This document shows positions 53,832 to 63,079 of a stretch of 64,000 nt of DNA, piece after piece. Made by a program: the position numbers and the translations under genes. The notes beneath the pieces were generated by a model. The model searched no databases, had not been told where the DNA came from, and worked only from the letters and a program-made list of their open reading frames with translations. Position 1 is the first letter of the stretch. Each line of letters starts with the position of its first letter. The DNA is from Mitsuaria chitosanitabida ATCC BAA-476 = NBRC 102408 (lineage in GTDB: Bacteria > Pseudomonadota > Gammaproteobacteria > Burkholderiales > Burkholderiaceae_C). The DNA lies in contig NZ_BCYP01000007.1 in the NCBI RefSeq assembly GCF_001598255.1, positions 1 to 64,000 of the forward strand, given 5' to 3'.

Positions 53832-54287
53832 ATGCAGAAAATTGAACTCGTCCGGTGGCTTCCCGGCATGCAGAAGGTATCTTGCACGCGAACGCTTCAA
53901 GACTATTGCGGCTTGCCCTTGTCGGTCGCCAAGGCCGCAACCGACGCGCTGCTTGAGCGCAAGTCTCCAACTGTCGACGTGGAGTCTGCGGCAGCCGCTC
54001 GACAACTCATTCGCTCTCTTGCATCACTGCGTGTCGTAGCAAGGTTCGCCGAAGCACCAGACTACTTCCCACAAGAGCGTTTCAACCTCGGGTTTGAGCA
54101 AGTCGTGCAGTTCCTTCCCGCCGCCACCGCCATCAACTGCCGTGCGCTAGCTACACACGGTGAGTGGGAGCTTGCGCTGTCTGCGTGCCTGGCCGGTATA
54201 CCGGCTAGCGTGGAACTGCCGCCAGCCGTTGAAGGTCTACTTGGTGAGCTGGCGGCGGAGTTTGGCATGCTCCCACCGAAGACCTAG
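53832..54287 (+). CDS. Hypothetical protein, possibly with a ribosomal-L7/L12-like segment
   Basis: A 151-residue protein. The N-terminal stretch TLQDYCGLPLSVAKAATDALLE resembles the helix-turn of L7/L12-like domains used as generic modules; the rest is helical. ATG 53832 is chosen; a TTG at 53820 is also in frame. No family was firmly recognised. Confidence 0.5.
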   Translation: MQKIELVRWLPGMQKVSCTRTLQDYCGLPLSVAKAATDALLERKSPTVDVESAAAARQLIRSLASLRVVARFAEAPDYFPQERFNLGFEQVVQFLPAATAINCRALATHGEWELALSACLAGIPASVELPPAVEGLLGELAAEFGMLPPKT

Positions 54288-54349
54288 TCGGCAAGCGACG
54301 TCCGCTATCGCTGCAACGCGGCTGCGCCATCACGCTGAACGCGTGACTT

Positions 54350-54574
54350 CTACTTTTCAGGATGGGTCGTTTCGCGGCCATCCTTTGGATCATTGAATCC
54401 GCCCGGTGAACCATCCTCGATTTCGGCGATAAGCCCGTTTGCCAGCATGGCAACGCCGACGATCAGCGCTGCGGCCCAGAACGGCAGGCCAGAAATCCAC
54501 GCGAGAAGACCTCCCACAGACGCGCAGACGGTCGCGGACACAGCAATCAGCCGCAGGTGGTCGATGAAGTGCAT
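54350..54574 (-). CDS. Small two-helix membrane protein
   Basis: A 74-residue protein with two hydrophobic segments (LIAVSATVCASVGGLLAWI and FWAAALIVGVAMLANGLIA) and a charged, Gly/Asp/Lys-rich tail. Its size and composition are typical of uncharacterised small inner-membrane proteins. Its start abuts a dispersed repeat at 54587. Confidence 0.5.
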   Translation of the reverse strand: MHFIDHLRLIAVSATVCASVGGLLAWISGLPFWAAALIVGVAMLANGLIAEIEDGSPGGFNDPKDGRETTHPEK

Positions 54575-54586
54575 GGCCCGAGTATG

Positions 54587-54630
54587 TCCGCTCCCGCGGG
54601 AGGCCGCCGCGGCCTCAGGCTGGAAGCGGA
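54587..54630. repeat. Dispersed palindromic repeat, copy A
   Basis: About 44 bases bounded by TCCGCT and AGCGGA with a GC-rich centre ending in CTCAGGCTGGAAGCGG. The same right arm occurs at 61920, 62320 and 63313, each between small accessory genes. This is a REP- or MITE-like intergenic repeat. Confidence 0.6.
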
Positions 54631-54653
54631 AGTTCGGCTAAGCGCCCGCCCGC

Positions 54654-54947
54654 TCAAGGCAATGAATGACGAGCCTTTGCTTCGGAGTAGCAAGCAGTAC
54701 AAACGACAGTCATGCGGTTGAAATCTCGGAACGCGTCCGTCATCTCGCCTTCGCGCAACCAGACTTCTTCACACGCGGAACACCAAGCCTGAAGGTCGCT
54801 AGGGTCGCTGGAGTTTTCGACGAATCCGGCTGGCGCCGGCTCGCCACGCAGCATGTGACCGCAAACCACGGCGGCTATTCGTTCCTCGTGTTCGCCGCAG
54901 CGGATCGTCATTGGCGCAGAAGCGGTCATAAAGGTTGGAGAGTCCAT
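54654..54947 (-). CDS. Small zinc-ribbon-like hypothetical protein
   Basis: A 97-residue protein with ordered Cys/His pairs: RCGEHEER, VVCGHML, WCSACEE and VCTACYSE. The last two are CxxC knuckles suggesting a bound zinc. Two later in-frame ATGs exist (for example before TIRCGEHE at 54911), and the conserved-looking part begins there, so the true start may be 54911. The function is unknown. Confidence 0.55.
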   Translation of the reverse strand: MDSPTFMTASAPMTIRCGEHEERIAAVVCGHMLRGEPAPAGFVENSSDPSDLQAWCSACEEVWLREGEMTDAFRDFNRMTVVCTACYSEAKARHSLP

Positions 54948-55099
54948 TCCAAATGGGAGATTGGAGGATAGCTTGAATGTCTGCTTCCGCTTCCGCTGCA
55001 GAGCCGCAGGCCAGATTGGGCGGCCGATCGATTGCCACCCGTAGCAGCCCTCGATGAAAGACGACCTGGGGTCAGATCGCTGCATCGCGCGAGCCTCTC

Positions 55100-56011
55100 T
55101 CAGCCCGGCGACTGGCGCGCAAAGCGCAGCGCAATCAATTGCGAACCCAGTCCGCTTCCGATGAAGACGGCGCGGCGATTGGAGGAGAGTTGGCCAAGCC
55201 AGTCGAAGACTCCACCATCGGCCAGCGGAAGCTCTCCTCCGTCGGACGCCTGCACCCATATCCGATAGCGAAGTCCGCCCGAGTAATAAGGATGCTCTAG
55301 AGGCTGCAAGTCGGCGCTCAGGATGTCAGCAATCCGGGACCCGAGTTGCCGCTTCTCCGCCGACACGAGCACCTCCACGCGAGGCCGGTGCAGTGAGTAG
55401 CCCAACTGTTCGAGCCGAAGCAAACCCGCAAGCATCGTGCGCACATGCAGCACGACTGCCTCGACCGTGAACGCGTGATCCTTGCGTTCAACGCCCCCGC
55501 TTGCGAGGGCAAACAGACGAAAGTGCTGGGCGTATCCTGGCTGCCTCGGAAAGGGTTGGGCTCGTAGGACGCGGTGGCTTGTGGCCAGGTGAACATCAGC
55601 CGCCGAGGATGCCCGCATTCGCAGCGAGCACTCCAACGCGAGAACATTCGTCGGGTCCGATACGACCTCGGTCGATCGCAACGCTGACAGGACGCGGTTC
55701 TGATGAGAGGGGCCAACAACCGAACAGGCCCCCATGGGAGCCACCGGTGACAGTTCGACCGCCTCGAAGCGCTCGGCGGCCTCCAGCAATTGAACGTCGA
55801 TGGCAAGCATTGCACGGAGGTCAATCGCCGACGGTGCGCAAAAGGGGTCGCGGCCATACTGATCGACCAGTTCGCACGCGCTTCGCGCCTCGGCTCGTGC
55901 ATGCATCACTTCAAGCAGCAGCGATTGAAGAGCAGAGCCAGTCAAACCGTTTGCCAGCCGACTAAACGCCGTTGCACCTATCGAATCGACTATCCACGCG
56001 CGATCTGCCAT
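55100..56011 (-). CDS. Hypothetical protein with weak HisZ/class II tRNA-synthetase-like features
   Basis: A 303-residue soluble protein. The part FEAVELSPVAPMGACSVVG followed by NRVLSALRSTEVVSDPTNVLALE recalls the motif-2 region of HisZ/HisRS-like proteins, and HPYYSGGLRYRIWV with a later glycine-rich segment recalls their C-terminal core. There is no clear anticodon-binding domain. ATG 56011 is used, with a TTG at 56017 as alternative. The assignment is tentative and no pathway genes adjoin it. Confidence 0.5.
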   Translation of the reverse strand: MADRAWIVDSIGATAFSRLANGLTGSALQSLLLEVMHARAEARSACELVDQYGRDPFCAPSAIDLRAMLAIDVQLLEAAERFEAVELSPVAPMGACSVVGPSHQNRVLSALRSTEVVSDPTNVLALECSLRMRASSAADVHLATSHRVLRAQPFPRQPGYAQHFRLFALASGGVERKDHAFTVEAVVLHVRTMLAGLLRLEQLGYSLHRPRVEVLVSAEKRQLGSRIADILSADLQPLEHPYYSGGLRYRIWVQASDGGELPLADGGVFDWLGQLSSNRRAVFIGSGLGSQLIALRFARQSPG

Positions 56012-56221
56012 CCGCAAAATAATACAGCCGGCCCGGGTTCAAGCCCGCCCTGCAAGGCCTGTTGCTCCACCCCGTTGCACATCATCGACCGGGCGTCTTG
56101 CTGGTCCATGACCAGTGGGGTGGGGCAGACAAGTTCTGCGGACGTGGCCAATGCCAACAGGCAGGGTGGGCAAGATCCCCCAGCGCCAGCCGGCAGTGGC
56201 CCACGAATCGATGGCCCTCGC

Positions 56222-57688
56222 TCAGACGATCGGATCAATGGGAGAGACAGGCGTCCCGCGAGCCTCGATGGCCTTGCCGGCCAGGAGGCACAGATCTTCC
56301 CGGTAGTGACTGGCGAGAATCTGCACGCCGACGGGTACCGAGCCGACAAGGCCGGTGGAGACCGCAAGCCCAGGCAGGCCCAGTGCCGGCGGCGCTCTCA
56401 TGGGAAGCTGAGCTCGCCATACGCGCTCGAATCCCGCCTGTCCCTGTAGATCGAGTCCGTCCTGGAAAGGCAATTCGCCAGAGACCGGCAGGAGCAGTAC
56501 CGGATATTCGGTGAAGAACCGTCGCCAAGCCCGTTGCACGGTGGTGCGCAACACCAATGCGCGGCTGACGACGTCGCCAGGCAGTGCCTCGGCCATGCCC
56601 CTGACCGCATCGACCACGGCGAGTGCGGCTGCATCGCCGTCGCGCCGAGCGGCATCGACGAGGTTGGCGAAGCCGTCGCCAAGCCACAGTTGCATCTGCA
56701 CGTCAGCCGCCTCTCGCATGAGCGGCACATCGTCGATCTCCGTCACGCTCCACCCGGCGTCAGAGAGGCGTCGTGCCGCGTCCAGCATGGCCGCCTCGAC
56801 GTGCTCGTCAATCTCCATGCCCCCGGGGCGAAGGCACATCGCCGCAACCCGTGGCGTCTCGGGCCCCTCCAGGGGCGCCGGCACCCACCAGGGATCGCGC
56901 AGATCAGCCGCCGCCATGGCCGCGAGGCCGATCCGAAGGTCGTCGATGGTTCGGGCCATCAGTCCCGTGGACGACATCATCTGGGGGCCGATGGGGCGCT
57001 CGGGAGAGGAGGCGTTGTAGGCGGGCACCCGCCCGAGCGTGGGCCGCAAACCATGGATGCCGCAGGCGTAGGCCGGATAGCGCAGCGATCCGCCGATGTC
57101 CGTGCCGACGGCGAGATGTCCGATGCCGGCGGTGACGGCGGCGGCACCACCGCCCGACGAGCCGCCAGGGGTCAGCGCGGAACTGCGCGGATTGCGGGTG
57201 GCGCCGTCGAGCGAATTGCTCGTGAACCAGCGCAGCGCGAAGGTCGGCGCGTTGCTACGCCCCAGGAGCACCGCGCCAGCACGTACCAGGTTCTCGACCG
57301 CGGGACTGTTCTCCTTGGCGACGAAGTCCTTCTGAAGGTGGGTCCCGTTCGTCGTCGGGAAGCCCGCCATGTCGACATTGATCTTGACCGTCACCGGAAC
57401 GCCGGCCAATGGCCCCACATCCTCGCCGCGTCCGATCCTGCGATCCACCTCATCGGCCTGTGCGAGCACCCGTTCGGGGCGATGCGCCACCACCGCGTTG
57501 ATCCGCGGATTGACTTCGTCCAGTCGCTTCAGTGCATCCGCCGCAGCTTCCCGAGCGGAGACCTTGCGGAGCCGCACCAACTGCGCAAGCTCCGTCGCGG
57601 GAAGCCGCCAGAGTTCAGACGCTGCCTGCGTGATTCGCGCAGCGTCCCCGGTTGCCTCCATGGGCGTGCTTTCAACATCTCTTTTCAT
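56222..57688 (-). CDS. Amidase-signature family hydrolase
   Basis: A 488-residue amidase-signature enzyme. The Ser-cisSer-Lys triad is complete: Lys102 in PVTVKINVDMAG, cis-Ser177 in TPGGSSGGGAA and nucleophile Ser201 in GTDIGGSLRYPA. GLPGLAVSTGLVGSVPVGVQI is the usual C-terminal block. Substrate is unknown; GatA function is unlikely without gatB/C. GGAAG precedes the ATG at 57688. It lies 14 bases after the PoxB-like gene in the same orientation. Confidence 0.9.
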   Translation of the reverse strand: MKRDVESTPMEATGDAARITQAASELWRLPATELAQLVRLRKVSAREAAADALKRLDEVNPRINAVVAHRPERVLAQADEVDRRIGRGEDVGPLAGVPVTVKINVDMAGFPTTNGTHLQKDFVAKENSPAVENLVRAGAVLLGRSNAPTFALRWFTSNSLDGATRNPRSSALTPGGSSGGGAAAVTAGIGHLAVGTDIGGSLRYPAYACGIHGLRPTLGRVPAYNASSPERPIGPQMMSSTGLMARTIDDLRIGLAAMAAADLRDPWWVPAPLEGPETPRVAAMCLRPGGMEIDEHVEAAMLDAARRLSDAGWSVTEIDDVPLMREAADVQMQLWLGDGFANLVDAARRDGDAAALAVVDAVRGMAEALPGDVVSRALVLRTTVQRAWRRFFTEYPVLLLPVSGELPFQDGLDLQGQAGFERVWRAQLPMRAPPALGLPGLAVSTGLVGSVPVGVQILASHYREDLCLLAGKAIEARGTPVSPIDPIV

Positions 57689-57702
57689 TTCACTTCCGCA
57701 GT

Positions 57703-59433
57703 TCAGCGCCACAGGTTCGAGCGTGCGAGCTCGATGACTTCGTCCGCGTGGCCATTCATCACGGCCCGGAGCATGTAGAGCGAAAAGCCCTTGGCCATCT
57801 CGAGCGTGATGGCGGGAGGCATCGCAAGCTCGCTTCGGTTCACGACCGCATCGACAAGGACAGGCCCATCGTGTGCCAACGCTTCCGCGATGCCTCGGTC
57901 CACCTCGTCGGGATGCTCGAGCCGGATTCCGCGCACGCCGGCCGCCTCCGCCATGGCTGCAAAGGACGGGTTTTTCAGTTCCGTACCGACGTTGAGCGTG
58001 CCGGTCGACTTCTGCTCCAGCTCGATGAATCCCAGGGCCGAGTTGTTGAAGACCACCACCTTCACAGGCAGGCCCAATTGGGCGAGGGTCAGGAAGTCCC
58101 CCATCAGCATCGTGAACCCGCCATCGCCGGACAGCGAGATCACCTGTCTGCCGGGAAATGCGACTTGCGCGCCGATCGCGTGTGGCATCGCGTTCGCCAT
58201 CGACCCGTGCCAGAACGAGCCGATCAATCGGCGCTTGCCGTTCATGGCGAGATATCGAGCGGCCCACACGGTCGGCAGGCCGACGTCGCAGGTGAAGACC
58301 GCATCGTCGGCGGCCTGGTCGCTGAGCGCCTTGGCAATCTGCTGTGGGTGGATGCCCCGTCGACCAGGTGCCGCGAGATCGTCGAGACCCTGGCGAGCCT
58401 TCCGGTAATGCTCGCGCGCCCGCGTCAGGTGGTCGGCGTCGGAATGCTGCTGAAGTAGCGGCAGCAAGGCCTCCAGCGTCGCTCGGACGTCTCCCACGAT
58501 GCCGAGGTCGACCGGTGCACGACGTCCAATGTGCGCCGCTCTGATGTCCACCTGGGCGATGCGCACCCCCGCCTCGCGGGGGTAGAACTGCCGGTAGGGG
58601 AAATCGGTCCCCAGCATCAGCAGGACATCGCAATCGAGCATGGCGTAGTAGCCCGACGAGAAGCCGATCAATCCCGTCATGCCGACGTCGTAGGGGTTGT
58701 CCCATTCGACGTGTTCCTTGCCCCGGAGCGCATGCACCACGGGCGCGTTCAATCGCTCGCAGACAGAGATGAGTTGGTCGTGGGCACCCTGGCATCCGGA
58801 GCCGCACAGCACCGTGATCCGCCGACCGCTGTTCAGCATCTCCGCGAGCTTGACCAACTCGTCCGCGGCGGGCGTCACCAAGGGCGCCGCCGGCAGCAGG
58901 CTCGACGTCTGCGCCGTGGGTGCGTCGGTGGCCGGAAGCAGCGCGACATTGCCCGGGATCGTCACGACGGAGACCCCCCGCTTGCTCACGGCCTCGCGTA
59001 TCGCGATCTCCAGGGTCCGAGGCATCTGGTCGGGGTCGGAGACCAATTCGCAGTAGTGGCTGCACTCCTGGAAGAGCGTCTGTGGGTGAGTCTCCTGGAA
59101 ATAGCCTGTGCCGATTTCCGCTGAAGGAATATGAGCGGCGATGGCAAGCACTGGCACGCCGGAGCGATGGCAATCGAACAGTCCATTGATCAGATGCAGG
59201 TTGCCCGGCCCGCAGCTGCCGGCACAAACGGCGAGCGATCCCGTCAGGTGTGCTTCCGCCCCGGCGGCGAAGGCGGCCACCTCCTCGTGCCTGACGGGCA
59301 CCCATTCGATGTCGCCTCGACGGCGGACGGCATCGGTCAGCCCGTTCAGGCTGTCCCCGACAACGCCGAAGATGCGCTGGACGCCAGCAGCCCGAAGGGT
59401 GTCCACGAACTGATCAGCAACGGTTCTCGTCAT
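57703..59433 (-). CDS. poxB: Thiamine-pyrophosphate-dependent pyruvate oxidase/dehydrogenase (PoxB-like)
   Basis: A 576-residue enzyme of the PoxB class. Catalytic Glu50 lies in [12 protein letters not shown] central FAD/Rossmann domain (about 190-345) is followed by the ThDP domain with [18 protein letters not shown] and [12 protein letters not shown]. The C-terminus is [12 protein letters not shown]. PoxB oxidises pyruvate to acetate and CO2 and passes electrons to quinone at the membrane. The start has AGAGGAA seven bases upstream. A RidA-like gene lies 31 bases upstream and an amidase downstream. Confidence 0.85.
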   Translation of the reverse strand: MTRTVADQFVDTLRAAGVQRIFGVVGDSLNGLTDAVRRRGDIEWVPVRHEEVAAFAAGAEAHLTGSLAVCAGSCGPGNLHLINGLFDCHRSGVPVLAIAAHIPSAEIGTGYFQETHPQTLFQECSHYCELVSDPDQMPRTLEIAIREAVSKRGVSVVTIPGNVALLPATDAPTAQTSSLLPAAPLVTPAADELVKLAEMLNSGRRITVLCGSGCQGAHDQLISVCERLNAPVVHALRGKEHVEWDNPYDVGMTGLIGFSSGYYAMLDCDVLLMLGTDFPYRQFYPREAGVRIAQVDIRAAHIGRRAPVDLGIVGDVRATLEALLPLLQQHSDADHLTRAREHYRKARQGLDDLAAPGRRGIHPQQIAKALSDQAADDAVFTCDVGLPTVWAARYLAMNGKRRLIGSFWHGSMANAMPHAIGAQVAFPGRQVISLSGDGGFTMLMGDFLTLAQLGLPVKVVVFNNSALGFIELEQKSTGTLNVGTELKNPSFAAMAEAAGVRGIRLEHPDEVDRGIAEALAHDGPVLVDAVVNRSELAMPPAITLEMAKGFSLYMLRAVMNGHADEVIELARSNLWR

Positions 59434-59464
59434 GGTGTGTTCCTCTTGAACTGGATCCGGCGCC

Positions 59465-59845
59465 TCACAGCGCGACGACGCACTCGACCTCGACCAGCGC
59501 CCCGCCAGCGAGTGCCGCCACGCCGACCGTGCCGCGTGCGGGGTAAGGCTTCTGGAAGTACGCCGACATGACGCTGTTGAGCAGCGCGGAATGGGCAAGG
59601 TCGGTCAGGTAGACATTGACCTTCACGACGTCGTCGAACGTCGCGCCCGCTGCCGTGACGACCGCGCGGAGGTTCTCGAAGACCTGCCGGATCTGCGACT
59701 CGGCATCGCCGTCGACCATCCTGTTGGTCCGCGGATCCAATGGGAGTTGGCCCGATAGCCAGAGGGTGCTGCCAGCTCGAACTGCTTGAGAGTAGATACC
59801 GATGGCAGTCGGTGCATCGGATGTCGAGACGGGTTGCTTGTGCAT
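59465..59845 (-). CDS. RidA (YjgF/YER057c) family deaminase
   Basis: A 126-residue RidA-type protein. [47 protein letters not shown] (split at the conserved region) and the C-terminal VEVECVVAL show the trimeric fold. The substrate-binding Arg sits in [12 protein letters not shown]. Members hydrolyse reactive enamines/imines released by PLP enzymes. It is the gene just before poxB and probably cotranscribed. Confidence 0.88.
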   Translation of the reverse strand: MHKQPVSTSDAPTAIGIYSQAVRAGSTLWLSGQLPLDPRTNRMVDGDAESQIRQVFENLRAVVTAAGATFDDVVKVNVYLTDLAHSALLNSVMSAYFQKPYPARGTVGVAALAGGALVEVECVVAL

Positions 59846-59945
59846 GGGGAGTCCTTTGATTGCTCCGACGTGGAGACGAATGGGGTACTGAAAGGGTTCT
59901 GCAGACAAGTCGGCAGTTCGGCGATCAACGAGCGAGGGGTCGGGA

Positions 59946-60533
59946 TCAGCGCTGACGGCGCGAGCGCCATGCCAGCAGTCCCGCCTGGATGACGAAGAAT
60001 CCACCGCCTCCGGTCGCATAGACCGACAGCACGGCCAGGGACGGCATGGGCCCTGTGGCCTGGATGCAGTACGCGATGCCGACGAGACAGGACAGGCCAC
60101 CGGAGATGAGCATCGGCCACTGTTGACCGAGTTCCTGGCCACGCCTGCGAATGCCCAGCGCGAACTGCGCCGCACCGGCGATGGCCGCCCAGGCGCCGAA
60201 GACGGCGAGCACGGCGGCGGGGCCGTAGGCTGACGCCGAGCCCGTGGCGATCGCAGCGAGAGTGCTCAGAGCCGCATTGAAGGCGGTGATGCGGCGCTCC
60301 GCATCGCGCTTCAGTGCGCGGTAGTCGAGCAGCGATGAGACGGCGTCGATCAGCGGATAGCTCACGAGCAATGCCGTCGCGGCGGGGCCCAAGGTCGCGT
60401 GTACCGGGGCGAAGGCGACCGCCCACAACAGCGCGAGCAGGCCGCGGCACAGGTAGAGCGTCGACAGAGATGCGCGATTCGCAGGCGAACTGGGCATCGA
60501 GGCCGCGTCAGCGGATGGGTTCTTGCGGATCAT
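59946..60533 (-). CDS. DUF308/HdeD-like membrane protein
   Basis: A 195-residue integral membrane protein with about six short hydrophobic helices (LYLCRGLLALLWAVAFAPVH, YGPAAVLAVFGAWAAIAGAAQF, and others). The GIRRRGQELGQQWPMLISGGLSCLVGIAY segment resembles the HdeD/DUF308 repeat. The function is unknown; some relatives act in acid stress. It lies 100 bases upstream of the RidA gene in the same orientation. Confidence 0.7.
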   Translation of the reverse strand: MIRKNPSADAASMPSSPANRASLSTLYLCRGLLALLWAVAFAPVHATLGPAATALLVSYPLIDAVSSLLDYRALKRDAERRITAFNAALSTLAAIATGSASAYGPAAVLAVFGAWAAIAGAAQFALGIRRRGQELGQQWPMLISGGLSCLVGIAYCIQATGPMPSLAVLSVYATGGGGFFVIQAGLLAWRSRRQR

Positions 60534-60865
60534 GGTTGCCCGTCAGAGGAGTTGACGTATGAAACCAAGTTCGACGCGACCTCACCATCGGAGGTAGGTT
60601 TGTCCAACCCCTACCAAGGTTTGAGCGGGAGCGGCGCTCGATTCAGCGGCCCGGTCGGAATCCGCCAGAGTTCTGTTGATCCAGCCTGCCAGTTCGACGA
60701 TGGACCCGAGGCCTTTGAACTGCTGGATCAGGGAGGGATGACGTCCGACGCGTCGCTGGCATCCCCGTGCGACGGGCTGAGATGCGCTCGCCCCATGGAA
60801 GGGAGTAGGCCGCACGAAGGACGTAGGCTGGGGGAGCGCTCCGCAGCGCATCCTTCGGCGTGAAA
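60534..60865. other. Intergenic stretch with no supported gene
   Basis: These 332 bases precede the minus-strand DUF308 gene and follow the 3' end of the next minus-strand gene. I see no convincing promoter, terminator or open frame with coding-like codon use. Confidence 0.4.
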
Positions 60866-61753
60866 TCAGTGCGCCGGATAGCACTCCCAATTGGATGGGA
60901 CATCGCCCTTACGCCCGGTTCCATAGGAGTCGTGCTCCAGGTCGAGAAGCAACGCACCACTACCATCGCTGCAAGAGATCTCCACTGCCATCAGCAGCGG
61001 ACCTCGCTCCTCCTTGAACAAGCGCATCTCGCGATCCATTTGACCGCCAACATTCGACACGTTGACGAAGACGGGTCGGTTCGAACGTGTGTCAATGACG
61101 TACTCGACGCGCAGGTAAGGCTGCGTCGAATCAATGCCGCGATTGGCGAGTGCATCGGGGAGATCCTTCATGCGCCAGGTGATGTCGATGAAGGCCAGGT
61201 GGGGCGCTTCCGAGGTCCGTCCGTAGTCACGGACGAGGGCTGGCGCCTCCAGCTGAAGTCTTCGTCCCACCGGCGGATAGGCCCTGAAGTCCAAAGAAGG
61301 CTCGACCTCACGCCGAGATCTGGCGACCAGCTGGCGCGACTGATCGGCGCCGATGCCGGGCAGGTCGAACGCCACTTCTCGGAACAACGTCGCACCGGAC
61401 CAGATCAGCGCTGGCGAACGCTTATCGGATGCTTCGGCGGACGCTTCAAGCGAAGTCTCAAACATCGTGACGCCGTACTCGGGCAGCCGCGGCGGAGAGA
61501 GTGTCGCGGGTTGGAGTCGGGGCGACTTCGTCAATGCGCTCAGACGAGACGCCCTTTTGAGAGCCGATACGGCCTCCAACTGCTGGATCTGATCGAGGTC
61601 CCAGACCGTCACGGATGGGAGTTGGATCACCTGGCCCGCGCTGTACTTGGCTGCGATCGGATTCCCGTCATACACGAAGTACGCCGGCTCGCTACCTGCG
61701 AGCACTTGAGCGCCCGCGCCGAGTAGCAGAAGCACAAGGAAGATTTGTTTCAT
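60866..61753 (-). CDS. Secreted hypothetical protein
   Basis: A 295-residue protein with a signal peptide (QIFLVLLLLGAGAQVLA). The mature part has mixed strands and an even spread of charges, with two Cys (EISCSDG and NWECYPAH at the C-terminus) that may pair. No family was recognised. It is AT-richer than core genes. Confidence 0.6.
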   Translation of the reverse strand: MKQIFLVLLLLGAGAQVLAGSEPAYFVYDGNPIAAKYSAGQVIQLPSVTVWDLDQIQQLEAVSALKRASRLSALTKSPRLQPATLSPPRLPEYGVTMFETSLEASAEASDKRSPALIWSGATLFREVAFDLPGIGADQSRQLVARSRREVEPSLDFRAYPPVGRRLQLEAPALVRDYGRTSEAPHLAFIDITWRMKDLPDALANRGIDSTQPYLRVEYVIDTRSNRPVFVNVSNVGGQMDREMRLFKEERGPLLMAVEISCSDGSGALLLDLEHDSYGTGRKGDVPSNWECYPAH

Positions 61754-61883
61754 GGAAGCTGGAGCAGGGATCGCTGCACCATGCTGCCCTCGACTCTAGA
61801 CCGTTGCCAGTGGTACTTACCGCCTCTCTTATGGGCACGCCAGTGATCTCCTCAGAAGCATCTGGCATCGGATACATGACGCT

Positions 61884-61935
61884 TGACGTCCGCTGCCGCT
61901 GCGTTGCTGCCACGGCTTCAGGCTGGAAGCGGCCA
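61884..61935. repeat. Dispersed palindromic repeat, copy B
   Basis: Begins TGACGTCCGCT, continues GCCGCTGCGTTGCTGCCAC and ends CTTCAGGCTGGAAGCGGCC. It aligns along its length with copy C at 62286; the right terminus has one changed base that weakens the palindrome. Confidence 0.65.
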
Positions 61936-61950
61936 TCGAGCATCCATGCC

Positions 61951-62175
61951 CTATGTATTCTGACCCTCACGCTTCTCCTCGGCGAACAACTCTTTGCCCG
62001 TGCGGTAGCGTCGCCAGACGATGTAGACGGCAAAGATGATGCCGCCGATCTCCAAAGCTGTGTGACCAAACGTCCGATGGTCATCGCTCCATAGCAGGTA
62101 GCTGAACAGCAAGAAAAGCAGAGGCCCAAGCACGTATGCGGGGAGCTTCTCCCAAGGCAAGAAGGCGAGTCCCAT
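61951..62175 (-). CDS. Small membrane protein
   Basis: A 74-residue protein with two hydrophobic segments (LPAYVLGPLLFLLFSYLLW and TALEIGGIIFAVYIVW) separated by a short His/Asp-rich loop, and a Lys/Glu-rich C-terminus. No family was recognised. It sits between repeat copies B and C. Confidence 0.55.
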   Translation of the reverse strand: MGLAFLPWEKLPAYVLGPLLFLLFSYLLWSDDHRTFGHTALEIGGIIFAVYIVWRRYRTGKELFAEEKREGQNT

Positions 62176-62285
62176 TGTGCAGTCCTATCGAACCTTGACC
62201 GAGAAATCGTAGCTCAGTCGCCTCGACGCAGCCAGGTAGTCGCGCTGCTTCCAGCCGGCTACGGTCGTACGCCGGATGTTGGGCC

Positions 62286-62338
62286 GACGTCCGCTTCCGC
62301 TGCGATGCTGCCGCGGTTTCAAGCTGGGAGCGGACGTC
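62286..62338. repeat. Dispersed palindromic repeat, copy C (best preserved)
   Basis: A 53-base element with perfect 10-base inverted ends GACGTCCGCT and AGCGGACGTC. The interior is TCCGCTGCGATGCTGCCGCG then TTTCAAGCTGGG. It can fold into a hairpin and is shared in part with copies at 54587, 61884 and 63311. Confidence 0.75.
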
Positions 62339-62434
62339 GCCAACGCAAGGGAATTTCACCAGCCCGCTCCTAGGTGCACATGCTCCAATGCAGGTCAGAA
62401 GTCGTTAGCACCCCGCACACAACGCGCAAGACCC

Positions 62435-63079
62435 ATGAAGCTCCATCGCATCGTAGTCATCACGCTGATGTCGGTTCTTGGCTTGTTTTCGAACCGTTCC
62501 AACGCAACGCCGGAAACAGATTTCTGGAGTTGGTTTCAGAAGAACCAACCCGCTCTCTTTGACTTCGAGCGCGATCAGGAACGGACCTTCGACCGATTGG
62601 CAGCGGAGATGCACAAGGTTGACCCCAACCTGACCTTCGAGTTTGGTCCGAAGGACGGCGGCAGGCGTGAGTTCGTCATCAGCGCAGACGGAATTCGCGA
62701 CGCCTTTCCCAAAGTCGAGGCCTTGTTCGCTGCGGCTCCATCGCTACCGAAGTGGACGTTCATCAAATTTCGACCACGTCGCGACCCATTCGACTTGCAG
62801 TACGGCGGTGTCTCGGTCAAGGCAAGCTCTATTTCCGTAATGCTCGAACGCGACGGTCAGAAGGTAGGCCTGACGGTCGTGATTCCCGGCTACACCCTGG
62901 CCTCCCGCAAGACCTACGCGGGCATTGCAATCCTGCTCCTCGATCAAGCGCTTGGTGAGTACGACGTTGAAACACGCGTGGGGTCTATCGACGTGCGAGC
63001 GCCTTCAGCGGCTACAGCTTCAGCCGTTCCGCTTTCGCGACTGCCGACGGCCTTCGACTCATTCTTTGTCACACGATGA
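62435..63079 (+). CDS. Secreted or periplasmic hypothetical protein
   Basis: A 214-residue protein with a signal-peptide-like N-terminus (LHRIVVITLMSVLGLFS). It then reads TDFWSWFQKNQPALFDFERDQE, a block seen in small uncharacterised proteins where a helix precedes an alpha/beta domain. FGPKDGGRREFVISADG and LLLDQALGEYDVETRVGSI follow. No function is known. Confidence 0.6.
   Translation: MKLHRIVVITLMSVLGLFSNRSNATPETDFWSWFQKNQPALFDFERDQERTFDRLAAEMHKVDPNLTFEFGPKDGGRREFVISADGIRDAFPKVEALFAAAPSLPKWTFIKFRPRRDPFDLQYGGVSVKASSISVMLERDGQKVGLTVVIPGYTLASRKTYAGIAILLLDQALGEYDVETRVGSIDVRAPSAATASAVPLSRLPTAFDSFFVTR

Noticed and set aside
60559-60597. Twelve-codon open frame after GAGGAG
   Set aside because: Too short and without context; no support as a leader peptide.
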